A stretch of 64,000 bases of DNA from a virus. The notes beneath the pieces were generated by a model. The model was not told where the DNA came from. It worked only from the letters and a program-made list of their open reading frames with translations, and made no database searches. Positions 13,847 through 22,320 of the stretch are shown one piece after another. The DNA is taken from positions 1 to 64,000 of the IMG/VR virus record IMGVR_UViG_3300037193_000639; one strand, given 5' to 3'. A program made the translations under genes and the position numbers. How positions within the stretch are numbered: the stretch's first letter is position 1; the number at the start of each line of letters is the position of its first letter.

Positions 13847-13861
13847 TGTCAAGACTTGACA
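13847..13861. promoter_or_regulatory. Operator-like dyad, site 2
   Basis: TGTCAAG-A-CTTGACA again, 5 bp after the TerL stop and 15 bp upstream of the -35 of the portal promoter. Twenty bp are identical to site 1. Confidence 0.75.
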
Positions 13862-13876
13862 TTTTGAAATAACCTA

Positions 13877-13905
13877 TTGACAAATTACCTTCAGGAATGT
13901 ATAAT
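13877..13905 (+). promoter_or_regulatory. Consensus promoter for the head genes
   Basis: TTGACA (13877-13882), a 17-bp spacer and TATAAT (13900-13905) match the sigma70 consensus perfectly. The portal start is 28 bp downstream with AAGGAG between. Confidence 0.88.
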
Positions 13906-13933
13906 AGTATTAAACATAAGGAGTAAATTCAAT

Positions 13934-15442
13934 ATGCCTGATGCGCAGAACACGCCGACAGGCGTAGAATCTGCTCTGCAGCCAGACAAAGACTCTGTAA
14001 TCCCCCGAATCTCCCTCGGTGAGCAAGGAATAATTGGCCTTCGAATCCGCGCAAAGCAGATCGTAGAAGAAACCAACGCAGCCTTCCGCTATCCAAATTT
14101 CATCCGTACTGTAAACGAAATGCGCCACAACACCACTGTTGGCTCGGCTATGAACGTCTACAGAATGATGATGGGCAGGGTGAAGTGGGACGTAGAGCCT
14201 CCTGTCGGTGCAACAGAACAAGATAAAGCACGTACTGCTGCTGTCCGTACAATGATGGATGACATGGAGCACTCGTGGGCCTCGTTCATCGAAAGTGTTA
14301 TACCCTCCCTCGAATATGGTTTTGCAATCAACGAGAAAGTATTTCGTAGACGTTTGAAGCGAAACGGCTCTAAATACAATGACGGTATCGTTGGTTTGCG
14401 TAAACTTCCAACTCGAAACCAAGATACGATTTGTGGGTGGGGGTTTTCAGAAGATGGTTCAGATCTCCTCCATGTGGAGCAGTCTCTACAAAACCTAGAA
14501 AATTCTTATAGGTTCCAAAACCGCACGAACGTCAACGGTAAGATAGAAATCCCACGAAGCAAGTTTCTTCTATTTTCTGCTTCCGCCAATAAAGGCAATC
14601 CAGAAGGTAACTCGATATACAAGAACGTATATCTCGCTTACAAAAGGCTTGAGCTTCTACAAGACCAAGAACTCCTTGGAATTGCGAAGGACGTACAAGG
14701 GATTTTGAAAATCGAAATCCCTGTCAAGTATCTTGACCCTAACGCATCAGCAGAAGATCAAGCTGTTAAGGAAGCGTTTCAAAAGATCATCGATAACTAC
14801 AATGCCGGAACCCAGAGAGGTTTGCTGCTGCCGAGAATTCTAGATGAAAAGGGTATTTCGTTATTTGATTACTCTCTCATGGAAAGCAAGGGCGGTGCCA
14901 AATACGATACCGAATCAGTTATCCGCAGACTCCAACAAGACATCCTCTCAGCACTAAACGTTGACATCTTGAAAATGGGTGCAGAGGGCACTGGCAGTTT
15001 CTCTCTCGCTCAGACCAAAACATCTGTTTTAGCTCTCGCTATTGATTATCGTCTGCGAGAAATCCAAGAAGTTCTCAACTCCGATTTGATGCGCTCAATC
15101 TTTGAGTTGAATGGTTGGGGTTGTGAAAACCTTCCTAAATTCGTTTACGCAGATGTTGAAGAGATCGATTTGGAAACATTTAGTAAGGCTTGCCAGCGCC
15201 TGTTCTCCACAAGTGCAATTGAAGTGGATCGTAAAGTCATGAATAGGATTCGTGAAGCTATTGGCGTTGACGCGAAGCCTGATGATGAAGAGGTGGATGT
15301 AGATAACCTCCCCGGAAATCTAGTAGGAATGTCTTCTCGATCTGGCGATGGGATGGAAGTCGGTACGACTGGGAACGGTACATCTAAGGGTGGGGGTTCT
15401 GGTCAAAACTCTTCAGACAATAATTCAGATAATGCAGCATAA
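13934..15442 (+). CDS. Portal protein, DUF935/Mu gp29-like
   Basis: The 502-residue protein follows TerL and matches the portal fold. It has NEMRHNTTVGSAMNVYRMMM near residue 50, a SWASFIESVIPSLEYGFAINEKVF block, and a C-terminal stem/wing region with SALNVDILKMGAEGTGSFSLAQ. It forms the dodecameric DNA channel of the capsid vertex. The frame is open to 13877, but that codon is the -35 box, so the ATG at 13934 after AAGGAG is the start. The C terminus is a Gly/Ser/Asn-rich low-complexity tail. Confidence 0.85.
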   Translation: MPDAQNTPTGVESALQPDKDSVIPRISLGEQGIIGLRIRAKQIVEETNAAFRYPNFIRTVNEMRHNTTVGSAMNVYRMMMGRVKWDVEPPVGATEQDKARTAAVRTMMDDMEHSWASFIESVIPSLEYGFAINEKVFRRRLKRNGSKYNDGIVGLRKLPTRNQDTICGWGFSEDGSDLLHVEQSLQNLENSYRFQNRTNVNGKIEIPRSKFLLFSASANKGNPEGNSIYKNVYLAYKRLELLQDQELLGIAKDVQGILKIEIPVKYLDPNASAEDQAVKEAFQKIIDNYNAGTQRGLLLPRILDEKGISLFDYSLMESKGGAKYDTESVIRRLQQDILSALNVDILKMGAEGTGSFSLAQTKTSVLALAIDYRLREIQEVLNSDLMRSIFELNGWGCENLPKFVYADVEEIDLETFSKACQRLFSTSAIEVDRKVMNRIREAIGVDAKPDDEEVDVDNLPGNLVGMSSRSGDGMEVGTTGNGTSKGGGSGQNSSDNNSDNAA

Positions 15443-15457
15443 ATAAGGAGGCTGAAC

Positions 15458-16321
15458 ATGCCAAAATCGCACAGTCTCTTTAGGCTGTATTCAAAAATTC
15501 ACAATGTCCCCCATCTTATCACACCAGAAGCTTTCACCGTAATTCTAGACTATCTTGATAGCAGAAATCAAGCTGGAATCATCAAAGCAGATATCTACGA
15601 AGAAGACTATGAATCTCTGGAAGAAGACCAACCGAAAATGTACAAGGATGGTCTTGGTGTTCTTCGTGTTGATGGCTCTTTGACCTACAAGCCAGTGATG
15701 ACAATGTGTGGCTCTGTCGGAACAAGCTACACACAACTCGTAGAGCAAGTTGAAGAGATGGCTGAAGCAGGTGTTCGGACAATTGTCATGGAAGTAACTT
15801 CCGGTGGTGGTGAAGCATCTCACGTTTTCCAAGCTTGTGAAGACATCCGTGCAATCTGTGATGAACATAACATCAAAATGATTGGCTACGCAGATACCGT
15901 TGCAGCTAGTGCGGCTTATGCGTTGATTTGCGTCTGCGATGAAGTGATTGCAAATCCGTCAGCTTCGCTAGGCTCTATTGGCTGTGTTGTAGCCCTTCTA
16001 GATGCTTCGGAAGCAATGAAGAAAGAAGGATACAGACGAATCTTCGTAACTTCAGGCGAGAACAAAGTGCCCTTCAATGAAGACGGATTCTCCTTCAAAA
16101 AAGAATTTCTAGAAGAGATTCAAGAAGACGTTGACAAGCTTAATGTGGAATTCTCAGAGCATGTAAGCCGTTATACCGGTCTTTCCGCAGACACGATCAT
16201 GGGTTTTGAAGCTAAGTGCTTCAATGCAGACGAGGCGTTAGAACGTGGCCTGTGCAACAAGATTATGACTAACCGAGAGTTTGCTGCTTATGTGGCTGAC
16301 TTGCATAAGAGGAGCATTTAA
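15458..16321 (+). CDS. Capsid maturation protease, S49 (SppA-like)
   Basis: The 287-residue protein has the S49 core: VMEVTSGGGEASHVF, then TVAASAAYALICVCDEV with the probable nucleophile Ser in AASAAY, PSASLGSIG, and the general-base Lys in SGENKVPF. It would cleave the scaffold during head maturation. The stop overlaps the scaffold start (TAATG), matching the lambda C/Nu3 type of arrangement, though here scaffold is a separate downstream ORF. Confidence 0.88.
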   Translation: MPKSHSLFRLYSKIHNVPHLITPEAFTVILDYLDSRNQAGIIKADIYEEDYESLEEDQPKMYKDGLGVLRVDGSLTYKPVMTMCGSVGTSYTQLVEQVEEMAEAGVRTIVMEVTSGGGEASHVFQACEDIRAICDEHNIKMIGYADTVAASAAYALICVCDEVIANPSASLGSIGCVVALLDASEAMKKEGYRRIFVTSGENKVPFNEDGFSFKKEFLEEIQEDVDKLNVEFSEHVSRYTGLSADTIMGFEAKCFNADEALERGLCNKIMTNREFAAYVADLHKRSI

Positions 16322-16890
16322 TGCTTAAGGAAAACCAAATGTTGAGGAGCATTACAAAGCTCTTCACTGGTGAGAAAGAAAGTGAAGAAATGAAAAAAGA
16401 TGAGGCGCAAGCTTCTGAAACTAGTCTGACAATCACTGGCCAAGTGGTTGCAGATCTCACAGCAGGGATGGAAAAACTGCAAGCGGACTTTGAGGCATTT
16501 AAGACAGAAGCTAACGCATTGATTGCTCAAGCAGATGCGGAAAAAGCTGAACTGAAAAAACAGGTTGAAACACTCGTTGTAGAAAAAGCCGCAATGATTG
16601 CCGATGCTGCTGCTAAAAAACTTGCAACTCGCAAAGCGAAAGTTGAGGCAGCAATTGGCGAGAATGAACGTGCAGCAAAACTGCTTACTGCTACTGAACA
16701 AATGGAAGACGCAGCGTTTGAAGCCATTGTAGCTGCTCTTGAAACTTCAATTGATGCTGAAGCCAAATCGCAAATGTTTACTGAAGCCGGTGTCGCTGCT
16801 TCTGCCGATGTGACGAAAGTTGCTGAAGGTTCTGGCACCAAAAAACTGCAGGCTCTTATTGAGGCTGAACTTGGAATTACTGCGCAATAA
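16321..16890 (+). CDS. Scaffold/prohead core protein
   Basis: The 189 residues are Ala/Glu/Lys-rich with a long coiled coil at about 45-100 (MEKLQADFEAFKTEANALIA), as in scaffolds of lambda-like heads. It lies between protease and decoration/capsid genes. An internal ATG (MLRSITKL, 7 codons in) is a possible alternative start. Confidence 0.75.
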   Translation: MLKENQMLRSITKLFTGEKESEEMKKDEAQASETSLTITGQVVADLTAGMEKLQADFEAFKTEANALIAQADAEKAELKKQVETLVVEKAAMIADAAAKKLATRKAKVEAAIGENERAAKLLTATEQMEDAAFEAIVAALETSIDAEAKSQMFTEAGVAASADVTKVAEGSGTKKLQALIEAELGITAQ

Positions 16891-16927
16891 GTAGCGCACA
16901 TTCAATTAATATTTTAAAGGAAATCAA

Positions 16928-17629
16928 ATGACTGTTGTTGCTACAGATACCCGCCGGTATTCGAACCTAGTCAAGCGCGAAATGTGGGCCGAATGGGGCT
17001 ACTGCAAGAAGCTTGTCACCGTATATCAAGGTGCTGCTACTCTCGCTATTGGTGCCGTTCTCGGCAAATTTATTGCTTCTCCTACTGGCACTGCTTCCGC
17101 TGCTGCTGGTAACACTGGTAATGGAGCTATGGGTGCTGTTACCGTCACTTCTAACAAAAATCTTCAACTCGGCACTTACAAAGTAACGATTGTTAAGGCT
17201 GCTGCAAACGCTGGTGACTTCGTTGTTACTGATCCTGCTGGTGATGTTGCAGGTTTTGGTACGGTTGCCGTCGCGTACAGCCAAGGCGGTATTGCTTTCA
17301 CCCTTGCTGACGGTGCTACTGACTTTGTGGTTGGTGACTCTTTCAATATCGTTGTAGCTGGCACTGAGAAATACAAGCTTGTCGAAGCTACTGCAACTGA
17401 TGGGACTGAGGTAGCTAGTGTTGTGGTGGTTGGTAATGCAACCGGCAACGCTGTATCTACTGCTGTCACTGCAAACACTGATACGTCGTTCCTCGTGCTA
17501 TATCGCGGCCCTTGCGCTGTTGCTGATACCGCTCTCTCGTACGGCACTTCTGTCAACACCGATGACGAGAAAACTGCACTGTACAACCAGCTTCGTGCTG
17601 TTGGTATTGACGTACTGACTCAGATCTAA
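16928..17629 (+). CDS. Head decoration protein, lambda gpD-like
   Basis: The 233-residue protein begins with RRYSNLVKREMWAEWGYCKK and continues as an Ala/Gly/Val/Thr-rich beta protein (LGTYKVTIVKAAANAGDFVVTDP). It lies directly before the major capsid gene, the position of gpD, and is about twice the size of lambda gpD, with a repeat-like middle part. It probably stabilises the capsid surface. Confidence 0.72.
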   Translation: MTVVATDTRRYSNLVKREMWAEWGYCKKLVTVYQGAATLAIGAVLGKFIASPTGTASAAAGNTGNGAMGAVTVTSNKNLQLGTYKVTIVKAAANAGDFVVTDPAGDVAGFGTVAVAYSQGGIAFTLADGATDFVVGDSFNIVVAGTEKYKLVEATATDGTEVASVVVVGNATGNAVSTAVTANTDTSFLVLYRGPCAVADTALSYGTSVNTDDEKTALYNQLRAVGIDVLTQI

Positions 17630-17647
17630 TTTTAAAGGAAACAAATA

Positions 17648-18679
17648 ATGCTAGTTCGTAGCCCAACTAATAATTTTGAACTTGTCGATCTGACAGATGC
17701 AGTACGCAACCTGCCGATTCAGTATGGTACGTTCAACCAACTTGGCATCTTCACTGAAGAGGGTGTTGCAAGCGATGCAGTGATGTTTGAAGAGCTGACT
17801 CAAGATGGTGCACTGATTGTTGACCGCGTTCGTGGTGAAAAGAATCTGGTGTCGAAAGATGGTACTCGCAAATTGCATACCTTTGCAGTTCCGCATTTCC
17901 CGCTGGATGACTATATCTCTCCGAAGGATCTGCAGAACGTCTCTGCTTACGAGAAGCTTGACGAAGCAGAGAAACTCGAACTTGTCCGTGCACGGAAGAT
18001 TGCACGCCTGCGTCAGAACCATGACTGGACTCTGAACAAGGCTCGTGCTCAGGCCCTGTTCTCTGGTACGGCTTATGCCCCTAACGGCACTGTGACCCAA
18101 GACTGGAATACCGAGTTTAGCGTAACTCGTACTGAAGTGGACTTCCTGTTTGGTACTTCCACCACTGAAGTTCTGTCGAAGATTGAACTGGTTATTCAGG
18201 CAGTGCATGACGGCATGGCTGGCGAAGCTGGCTTCACTGGTATCGTTGCCCCGGTATCTACTGGCTTCTTCAACAAGCTGATCACTCACGCTTCTGTGCA
18301 GAACGCCTACAAGTATTTCACCTCGATCCAGTCGCAAGATCCGATGCGTACTCGCCTTGCAGGTAACAATTCCCCGATGCCTAACGGTCGTGAGTTCTTC
18401 TTCGGTGGTATCACCTTCCGTGAAATTCGGGACTCTTATAGCGGCACCAGCATTGTAACTGCAAACGAAGGTATTGCAGTTCCGACTGGCTCTGATAAGT
18501 TTAAAACGTTCTTCAGCCCATGCGAAAGGTTCGGATTGGTAAACACGCTTGGAGAAAAAATGTATTTGTTCGAGCAAGCTGCATCTAATGGGACGAAGAT
18601 CGAATTGGAGTCCGAATCTAACCATATCTCGGCTTTGCTCCGTCCTCAAGCTGTGATTCGGTTGTACACAAGCAACTAA
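17648..18679 (+). CDS. Major capsid protein, lambda gpE family
   Basis: The 343-residue protein has features of the phage capsid E family: IFTEEGVASDAVMFEELTQDGALIVDRVRGE near residue 35, FAVPHFPLDDYISPKDLQNV near 80 and the C-terminal LLRPQAVIRLYTSN. Strong ribosome binding (AAAGGAAAC) and codon use suit high expression. It is the shell subunit, with HK97 fold expected. Confidence 0.9.
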   Translation: MLVRSPTNNFELVDLTDAVRNLPIQYGTFNQLGIFTEEGVASDAVMFEELTQDGALIVDRVRGEKNLVSKDGTRKLHTFAVPHFPLDDYISPKDLQNVSAYEKLDEAEKLELVRARKIARLRQNHDWTLNKARAQALFSGTAYAPNGTVTQDWNTEFSVTRTEVDFLFGTSTTEVLSKIELVIQAVHDGMAGEAGFTGIVAPVSTGFFNKLITHASVQNAYKYFTSIQSQDPMRTRLAGNNSPMPNGREFFFGGITFREIRDSYSGTSIVTANEGIAVPTGSDKFKTFFSPCERFGLVNTLGEKMYLFEQAASNGTKIELESESNHISALLRPQAVIRLYTSN

Positions 18680-18714
18680 TTAGAAATTTTGTCAGATAAT
18701 TACTGACCAATTTC

Positions 18715-18744
18715 TTGATCAAAAGCAACTGTCTATGTTATAAT
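18715..18744 (+). promoter_or_regulatory. Promoter of the endonuclease gene at 18772
   Basis: TTGATC (18715-18720), an 18-bp spacer and extended -10 TGT-TATAAT (18739-18744). The element sits in the capsid-connector gap and would give the endonuclease its own transcript. Confidence 0.65.
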
Positions 18745-18757
18745 GCGCAGTTGCTTT
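18722..18757. promoter_or_regulatory. Perfect 10-bp inverted repeat flanking the -10 box
   Basis: AAAGCAACTG (18722-18731) and CAGTTGCTTT (18748-18757) flank the TATAAT at a distance that places the -10 in the loop. This has the geometry of an operator and lies 15 bp before the endonuclease start. Confidence 0.55.
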
Positions 18758-18771
18758 GAATGAGGGAATTG

Positions 18772-19728
18772 ATGACTAAAAAATTAACATTAGAAGAGTT
18801 TAAAGAAAAGAGTGTTGCTGTACATGGCGAAGTATATGATTACTCAAACGTAGTCTACCACAATAATGCAGTTAAGGTCGAAATTTTCTGCTTGCGCCAC
18901 AATAAATTTTTCTCACAGTCTCCTAAGAAACACCTTGCAGGGCAAGGTTGTCCAATATGTCGGTATGAAAAGTCCTCCTCAAAACTCACTAAAACCACGG
19001 AAAAGTTCATAGAGGGTGCTGTGGAAGTGCATGGGGATAAATATACCTACGACAAGGTTGTTTACACAGGAAGCCACACTTGCGTAGAGATATTCTGCAA
19101 TAGTCATGGGGAGTATTTTAAACAAGTTCCAACTGACCATTTGTGCGGAAAAGGTTGCCCCAAGTGTGGCCTTGAAAAAGTGAAAGAGTACGTAAACAGC
19201 TTAACATCTAATACACAAGAATTTGTGGAGAAAGCTAGAAAAGTTCACGGTGACTTGTATTCGTACCACGCAGTGGATTACAAAAGAAGCTCAGAAAAGG
19301 TCAAGATCTGGTGCAACAGGCATGGAGGATACTTTGAGCAGACTCCTAACAGTCATTTAGCTGGTATTGGTTGTGCCTCTTGCGCAAAGACAGGTTATAG
19401 CACAGAGAAGCCCGGAAAACTTTATGTGCTTCGTTGTGACAACATAACTAAAGTCGGAATCACAAATTTTCTACCTGAAGACAGGGCGAAGGCAGTTTCT
19501 AAGAGTTCTAAGCTGAAATTCTCTGTAGTCAAAGTTTATAGCTTTGCAGACGGCGCTGAGGCAGACAAAGTTGAAACAAACGTTCTGCGCACACTAAGAC
19601 AAATTTACAACCGACCAAGTAAGAGGTTTGAAGGAAGTTCAGAATGCTTTATTGACGTTAGTTACGAACACCTTCTTTCAATAATTGACAGAGAACTAGA
19701 GAATTTAATGGAGAAGGAAGATGGCTAA
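18772..19728 (+). CDS. Free-standing homing endonuclease: three zinc repeats plus GIY-YIG-like domain
   Basis: Three repeats of about 60 residues each follow the pattern VHGxxYxYxxVxY...V.I.C..H..F.Q.P..HL.G.GCP.C, resembling DUF723 zinc units. They are followed by a C-terminal domain starting GKLYVLRCDNITKVGITN, like GIY-YIG/T5orf172 nucleases. The start is the ATG at 18772 behind GAGGGAATTG; the ATG at 18760 is less likely. The end overlaps the next gene by 8 nt, so it is inserted exactly between the capsid and connector genes. A paralogue lies at 22321. Confidence 0.75.
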   Translation: MTKKLTLEEFKEKSVAVHGEVYDYSNVVYHNNAVKVEIFCLRHNKFFSQSPKKHLAGQGCPICRYEKSSSKLTKTTEKFIEGAVEVHGDKYTYDKVVYTGSHTCVEIFCNSHGEYFKQVPTDHLCGKGCPKCGLEKVKEYVNSLTSNTQEFVEKARKVHGDLYSYHAVDYKRSSEKVKIWCNRHGGYFEQTPNSHLAGIGCASCAKTGYSTEKPGKLYVLRCDNITKVGITNFLPEDRAKAVSKSSKLKFSVVKVYSFADGAEADKVETNVLRTLRQIYNRPSKRFEGSSECFIDVSYEHLLSIIDRELENLMEKEDG

Positions 19729-20203
19729 CGTAATCGATCCGACTACAAACGTAGGTAAACTGAGATTGAGGGTGGGTGACGTGTCCGATATTCCCTTCTT
19801 TCCTGATAGTGTGTACGAAGCTACTTTGACTGATGAAGATGACAATCTTCCTCGTGCAGCACGGAGGATGGCTCAATACATTCTAGGAACACTATCTGCA
19901 AAGACCCATCGTAAGCTTGCACAGTTAGAAGTCTGGGGGCAGGAGTACTTTGACAACTATGTGAAGTTCATCAAGCTCACAATTCTGAATCCGATGTTTA
20001 TGGATATCAGCCCAGTACCTTATGGCAGTGGCTCTGAAGAACAAGTTCATCCACTGATTCAGTTTCAGCAAGATTGGAACAAGAATTACGCCATTACACA
20101 ATCGAATCAGATGGCTCTCGACGCTGACAACAGCCCTAACGATGGCTCACGTCTCGGCGCACTAGGCACCACAGGTCTAACTTCTGGGTGGCAATTGGTA
20201 TGA
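19721..20203 (+). CDS. Head-tail connector (head completion) protein
   Basis: The 160-residue protein lies straight after the capsid/endonuclease genes and begins with DPTTNVGKLRLRVGDVSDIPFFPD, a form common to small connector proteins that read RLxxGDxxDxPxLxD. It probably extends the portal. Assigned from this motif and position. Confidence 0.65.
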   Translation: MANVIDPTTNVGKLRLRVGDVSDIPFFPDSVYEATLTDEDDNLPRAARRMAQYILGTLSAKTHRKLAQLEVWGQEYFDNYVKFIKLTILNPMFMDISPVPYGSGSEEQVHPLIQFQQDWNKNYAITQSNQMALDADNSPNDGSRLGALGTTGLTSGWQLV

Positions 20204-20598
20204 CGGCTTTTGCAGATTTTGATGGCGCGATTGGTGAGTTCTTTGATGATTTTGGCTTTGAAGCTACGCTTCTGAAAATTAACAGCGTCACCCACAATAC
20301 AACAACTAGAGGAAGTACACCAGTTGTTGTAGAAATTCCTGTGGAGGCAATCCTAATGGACTTGACGCTGCAGAGTAATGGTTTGAGCGTTAAGTTCGGA
20401 ACGTTGGTGCAAGCGGGTGATAAAGAGCTTTACGTAAGACCGCCCAACAAGGTTGATCCGGTATTATTGCCCTTAACGATTACTCCACAGAAAGATAGAG
20501 TGAGAGTGAATGGGGTTGAATACAGTGTTGTAACTATGAAAGAAGTAAACACAACTGGTTCGGAAGCTTTGCTATACGATTTGTATATAAGGCGTTGA
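20200..20598 (+). CDS. Probable neck/connector protein, 132 aa
   Basis: The ATG at 20200 overlaps the previous stop as ATGA; a TTG at 20188 is less likely. The protein is mainly beta (VVVEIPVEAILMDLTLQ, ERVRVNGVEYSVV-like segment) and lies in the connector block, so it is probably a head-closure or stopper protein. Confidence 0.6.
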   Translation: MTAFADFDGAIGEFFDDFGFEATLLKINSVTHNTTTRGSTPVVVEIPVEAILMDLTLQSNGLSVKFGTLVQAGDKELYVRPPNKVDPVLLPLTITPQKDRVRVNGVEYSVVTMKEVNTTGSEALLYDLYIRR

Positions 20599-20599
20599 T

Positions 20600-21010
20600 A
20601 TGGGCAGTTTTGCAGATTCTGTTAAAGTGAATTGCCAAAGGGTTCTAGAGCACGTAAACAAAAAGTGTTATTCAATCACTTGGCAGTTATTCACTTCAGT
20701 AGTGTACAAGACCCCTATACTGAAAGGTGAGTTGATCAATTCTTGGTATCCAAAAGTAGGCCCAGATTTTTCATCTGAGAAGACTACTGTGTACAACAAA
20801 AGTGGAGCTGGAAGCTTGTCACGCATTAACGCCATTATGAATGGGAATGTATTCTTAGGTAAAGATGGCGTGATTACGATGGCTAATAATGAAGATTATA
20901 GCGTCAGAGCTGAGTATTTAGGATGGCCCTCACCACAATGGTCTGGACGAGTTGGCCCTTATAGAATGGTTGCACTGAGTATTCAGAAGGTGGCCGCCGA
21001 CAATAAGTGA
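20600..21010 (+). CDS. Neck protein, 136 aa
   Basis: Helical start (VNCQRVLEHVNKKCYSITWQLFTSVVYKTPILKGELINSWYP) resembles the HK97 gp10-like group, which typically reads VxxxTPVxTGxLRxSW. It lies between the closure protein and the tail terminator, the usual place for that protein. Confidence 0.65.
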   Translation: MGSFADSVKVNCQRVLEHVNKKCYSITWQLFTSVVYKTPILKGELINSWYPKVGPDFSSEKTTVYNKSGAGSLSRINAIMNGNVFLGKDGVITMANNEDYSVRAEYLGWPSPQWSGRVGPYRMVALSIQKVAADNK

Positions 21011-21019
21011 TGAGGTTAA

Positions 21020-21421
21020 ATGAGTACATCTACAATCGGAGCGTTTTTTGAGAGTGCTCTTAAAAATTGGGCTGATTCCCAATCTCCTGTAATACCAATC
21101 GCATTTGAAAACGAACACTTTGAAAAGCCCTCTACGGGCAATTTTATAGAGTGCTTCTTACTCCCTAACGAAACTATTAATCCCACGGTGAACGGGCTTA
21201 GGAAGCGTGAAATAGGTATCTTCCAAGTAAATGTCTGGACTAGGCAAGGTTATGGTACGCAAGCTGCAATGAGTATCGCACAAGGAATCATCGATCTTTT
21301 CCCACTAGTGCCTAAAGGCGCTGTTTCAATCGAAAAAACACCATCTATTGAGAAGGGTTTGAACGACCCGTCAGGGTGGTATGTACTGCCTGTAACTATC
21401 TACTACAGGCTCGAATCATAA
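21020..21421 (+). CDS. Tail terminator protein, DUF4128-like
   Basis: The 133 residues include PIAFENEHFEKPSTGNFIECFLLP and GIFQVNVWTRQGYG...IAQGIIDLFP, the pattern of gpU-like tail terminators that cap the tail tube and bind the head. The position before the tube fits. Confidence 0.75.
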   Translation: MSTSTIGAFFESALKNWADSQSPVIPIAFENEHFEKPSTGNFIECFLLPNETINPTVNGLRKREIGIFQVNVWTRQGYGTQAAMSIAQGIIDLFPLVPKGAVSIEKTPSIEKGLNDPSGWYVLPVTIYYRLES

Positions 21422-21439
21422 TCATGAAGGAATAATTTA

Positions 21440-21787
21440 ATGGCAGCTATCACGCAAACTACTGTGTCAGGTGTTAATGGCCCAGTTAATGTAACTCGCA
21501 CAACTTTGGGCGCAAGCGATACACTCACTTACTCCAGCGGTACACGTCAAATGCTTGATCTGGTGAACACTACTGGCTCTCCTGTTGTAGTGACTATTAC
21601 CGGTTCTACTGCAACCACGATCTCTCCGACTGGGTATGGGGGTACGGTATCAGTGGCGAGTGGCAAAGCAATTACAGTACCGGCGAATGGGCAGACGATA
21701 ATCTCGCTAGATACTATTTCAGCATACCTAGCCGGGAGTATCACTGTAACAGGTGGCACAGGTGTTATTGCTGCGCTGTACGTCTAA
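21440..21787 (+). CDS. Small structural beta protein, 115 aa
   Basis: A Thr/Ser/Gly/Val-rich protein (TTGSPVVVTITGSTATTISPTGYGG) located between tail terminator and tail tube. It may be an Ig-like or decoration module of the tail or head. No precise family. Confidence 0.5.
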   Translation: MAAITQTTVSGVNGPVNVTRTTLGASDTLTYSSGTRQMLDLVNTTGSPVVVTITGSTATTISPTGYGGTVSVASGKAITVPANGQTIISLDTISAYLAGSITVTGGTGVIAALYV

Positions 21788-21812
21788 TTAATACAATTTT
21801 AAAGGAATAAAC

Positions 21813-22247
21813 ATGGCTGTTCAAACATCCGCCGGATCGACTATTGCAATGGGTAGTGCACCAGCAACTTACGACGCCGCTGGCTATGGTGCAGTATCGT
21901 ACACCACTATTGGTGAAGTAACTGATATCGGAGAATTTGGTGCTGCGTACAATCTGGTAACGCACAACCCTGTAGGAAATCGTCAAACCAAAAAGTTCAA
22001 AGGGTCTTATAACAACGGCTCTATTCAGCTTCAAATGGCATTTGATAAAGCTGATGCTGGTCAAGACGCTCTTGCATCTGCTCGTGATTCTGATGCTTCG
22101 AAAGCATTCAAAGTAACTTTGCAGGATGGCACGATTCTCTACTTCGCAGGTAAGGTGATGAGCTTCATTATCCAAGTCGGCTCTGTGGATCAAATCCTCT
22201 CTGCGACTGCAACGATAGAATTGGACCAGAACGTGATTGAAGTGTGA
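21813..22247 (+). CDS. Major tail tube protein
   Basis: The 144-residue protein has TTIGEVTDIGEFGAAYNLVTHNPVGNRQTKKFKGSYNNGSI, typical of phage tail tube proteins of the phi13/gpV-like groups. It lies before the tail chaperones and tape measure, with a strong AAAGGAA site. A single tube gene and no sheath favour a non-contractile tail. Confidence 0.82.
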   Translation: MAVQTSAGSTIAMGSAPATYDAAGYGAVSYTTIGEVTDIGEFGAAYNLVTHNPVGNRQTKKFKGSYNNGSIQLQMAFDKADAGQDALASARDSDASKAFKVTLQDGTILYFAGKVMSFIIQVGSVDQILSATATIELDQNVIEV

Positions 22248-22253
22248 AATAGT

Positions 22254-22268
22254 TGAGAATCATTCTCA
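22254..22268. repeat. Reverse-order relative of the dispersed palindrome
   Basis: TGAGAAT-C-ATTCTCA has the same arms as the dispersed element but in swapped order. It lies 7 nt after the tail tube stop. Confidence 0.4.
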
Positions 22269-22281
22269 TCTATAGTTGATT

Positions 22282-22305
22282 AATAGGGTGTACGTACACC
22301 CTATT
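22282..22305. promoter_or_regulatory. Perfect 24-bp palindrome before the second endonuclease
   Basis: AATAGGGTGTAC is followed at once by its exact reverse complement, then TTTTA. It could be a terminator for the tail tube transcript or an operator; the endonuclease start is 15 bp downstream. Confidence 0.6.
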
Positions 22306-22320
22306 TTAAAATAAAGTAAG

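Noticed and set aside
13877-13933. N-terminal extension of the portal protein
   Set aside because: The TTG that would start it is the -35 box of the consensus promoter, and AAGGAG stands before the ATG at 13934.
14722-14738. TGTCAAG and CTTGAC close together inside the portal gene
   Set aside because: The spacing is 3 instead of 1 and the last arm base differs; it is in the middle of a coding region, so not counted as a third operator.
17651-18649. Long frame antisense to the major capsid gene (332 codons)
   Set aside because: It mirrors the codon pattern of the well-supported capsid gene and has no start signals; antisense open frames are expected here.
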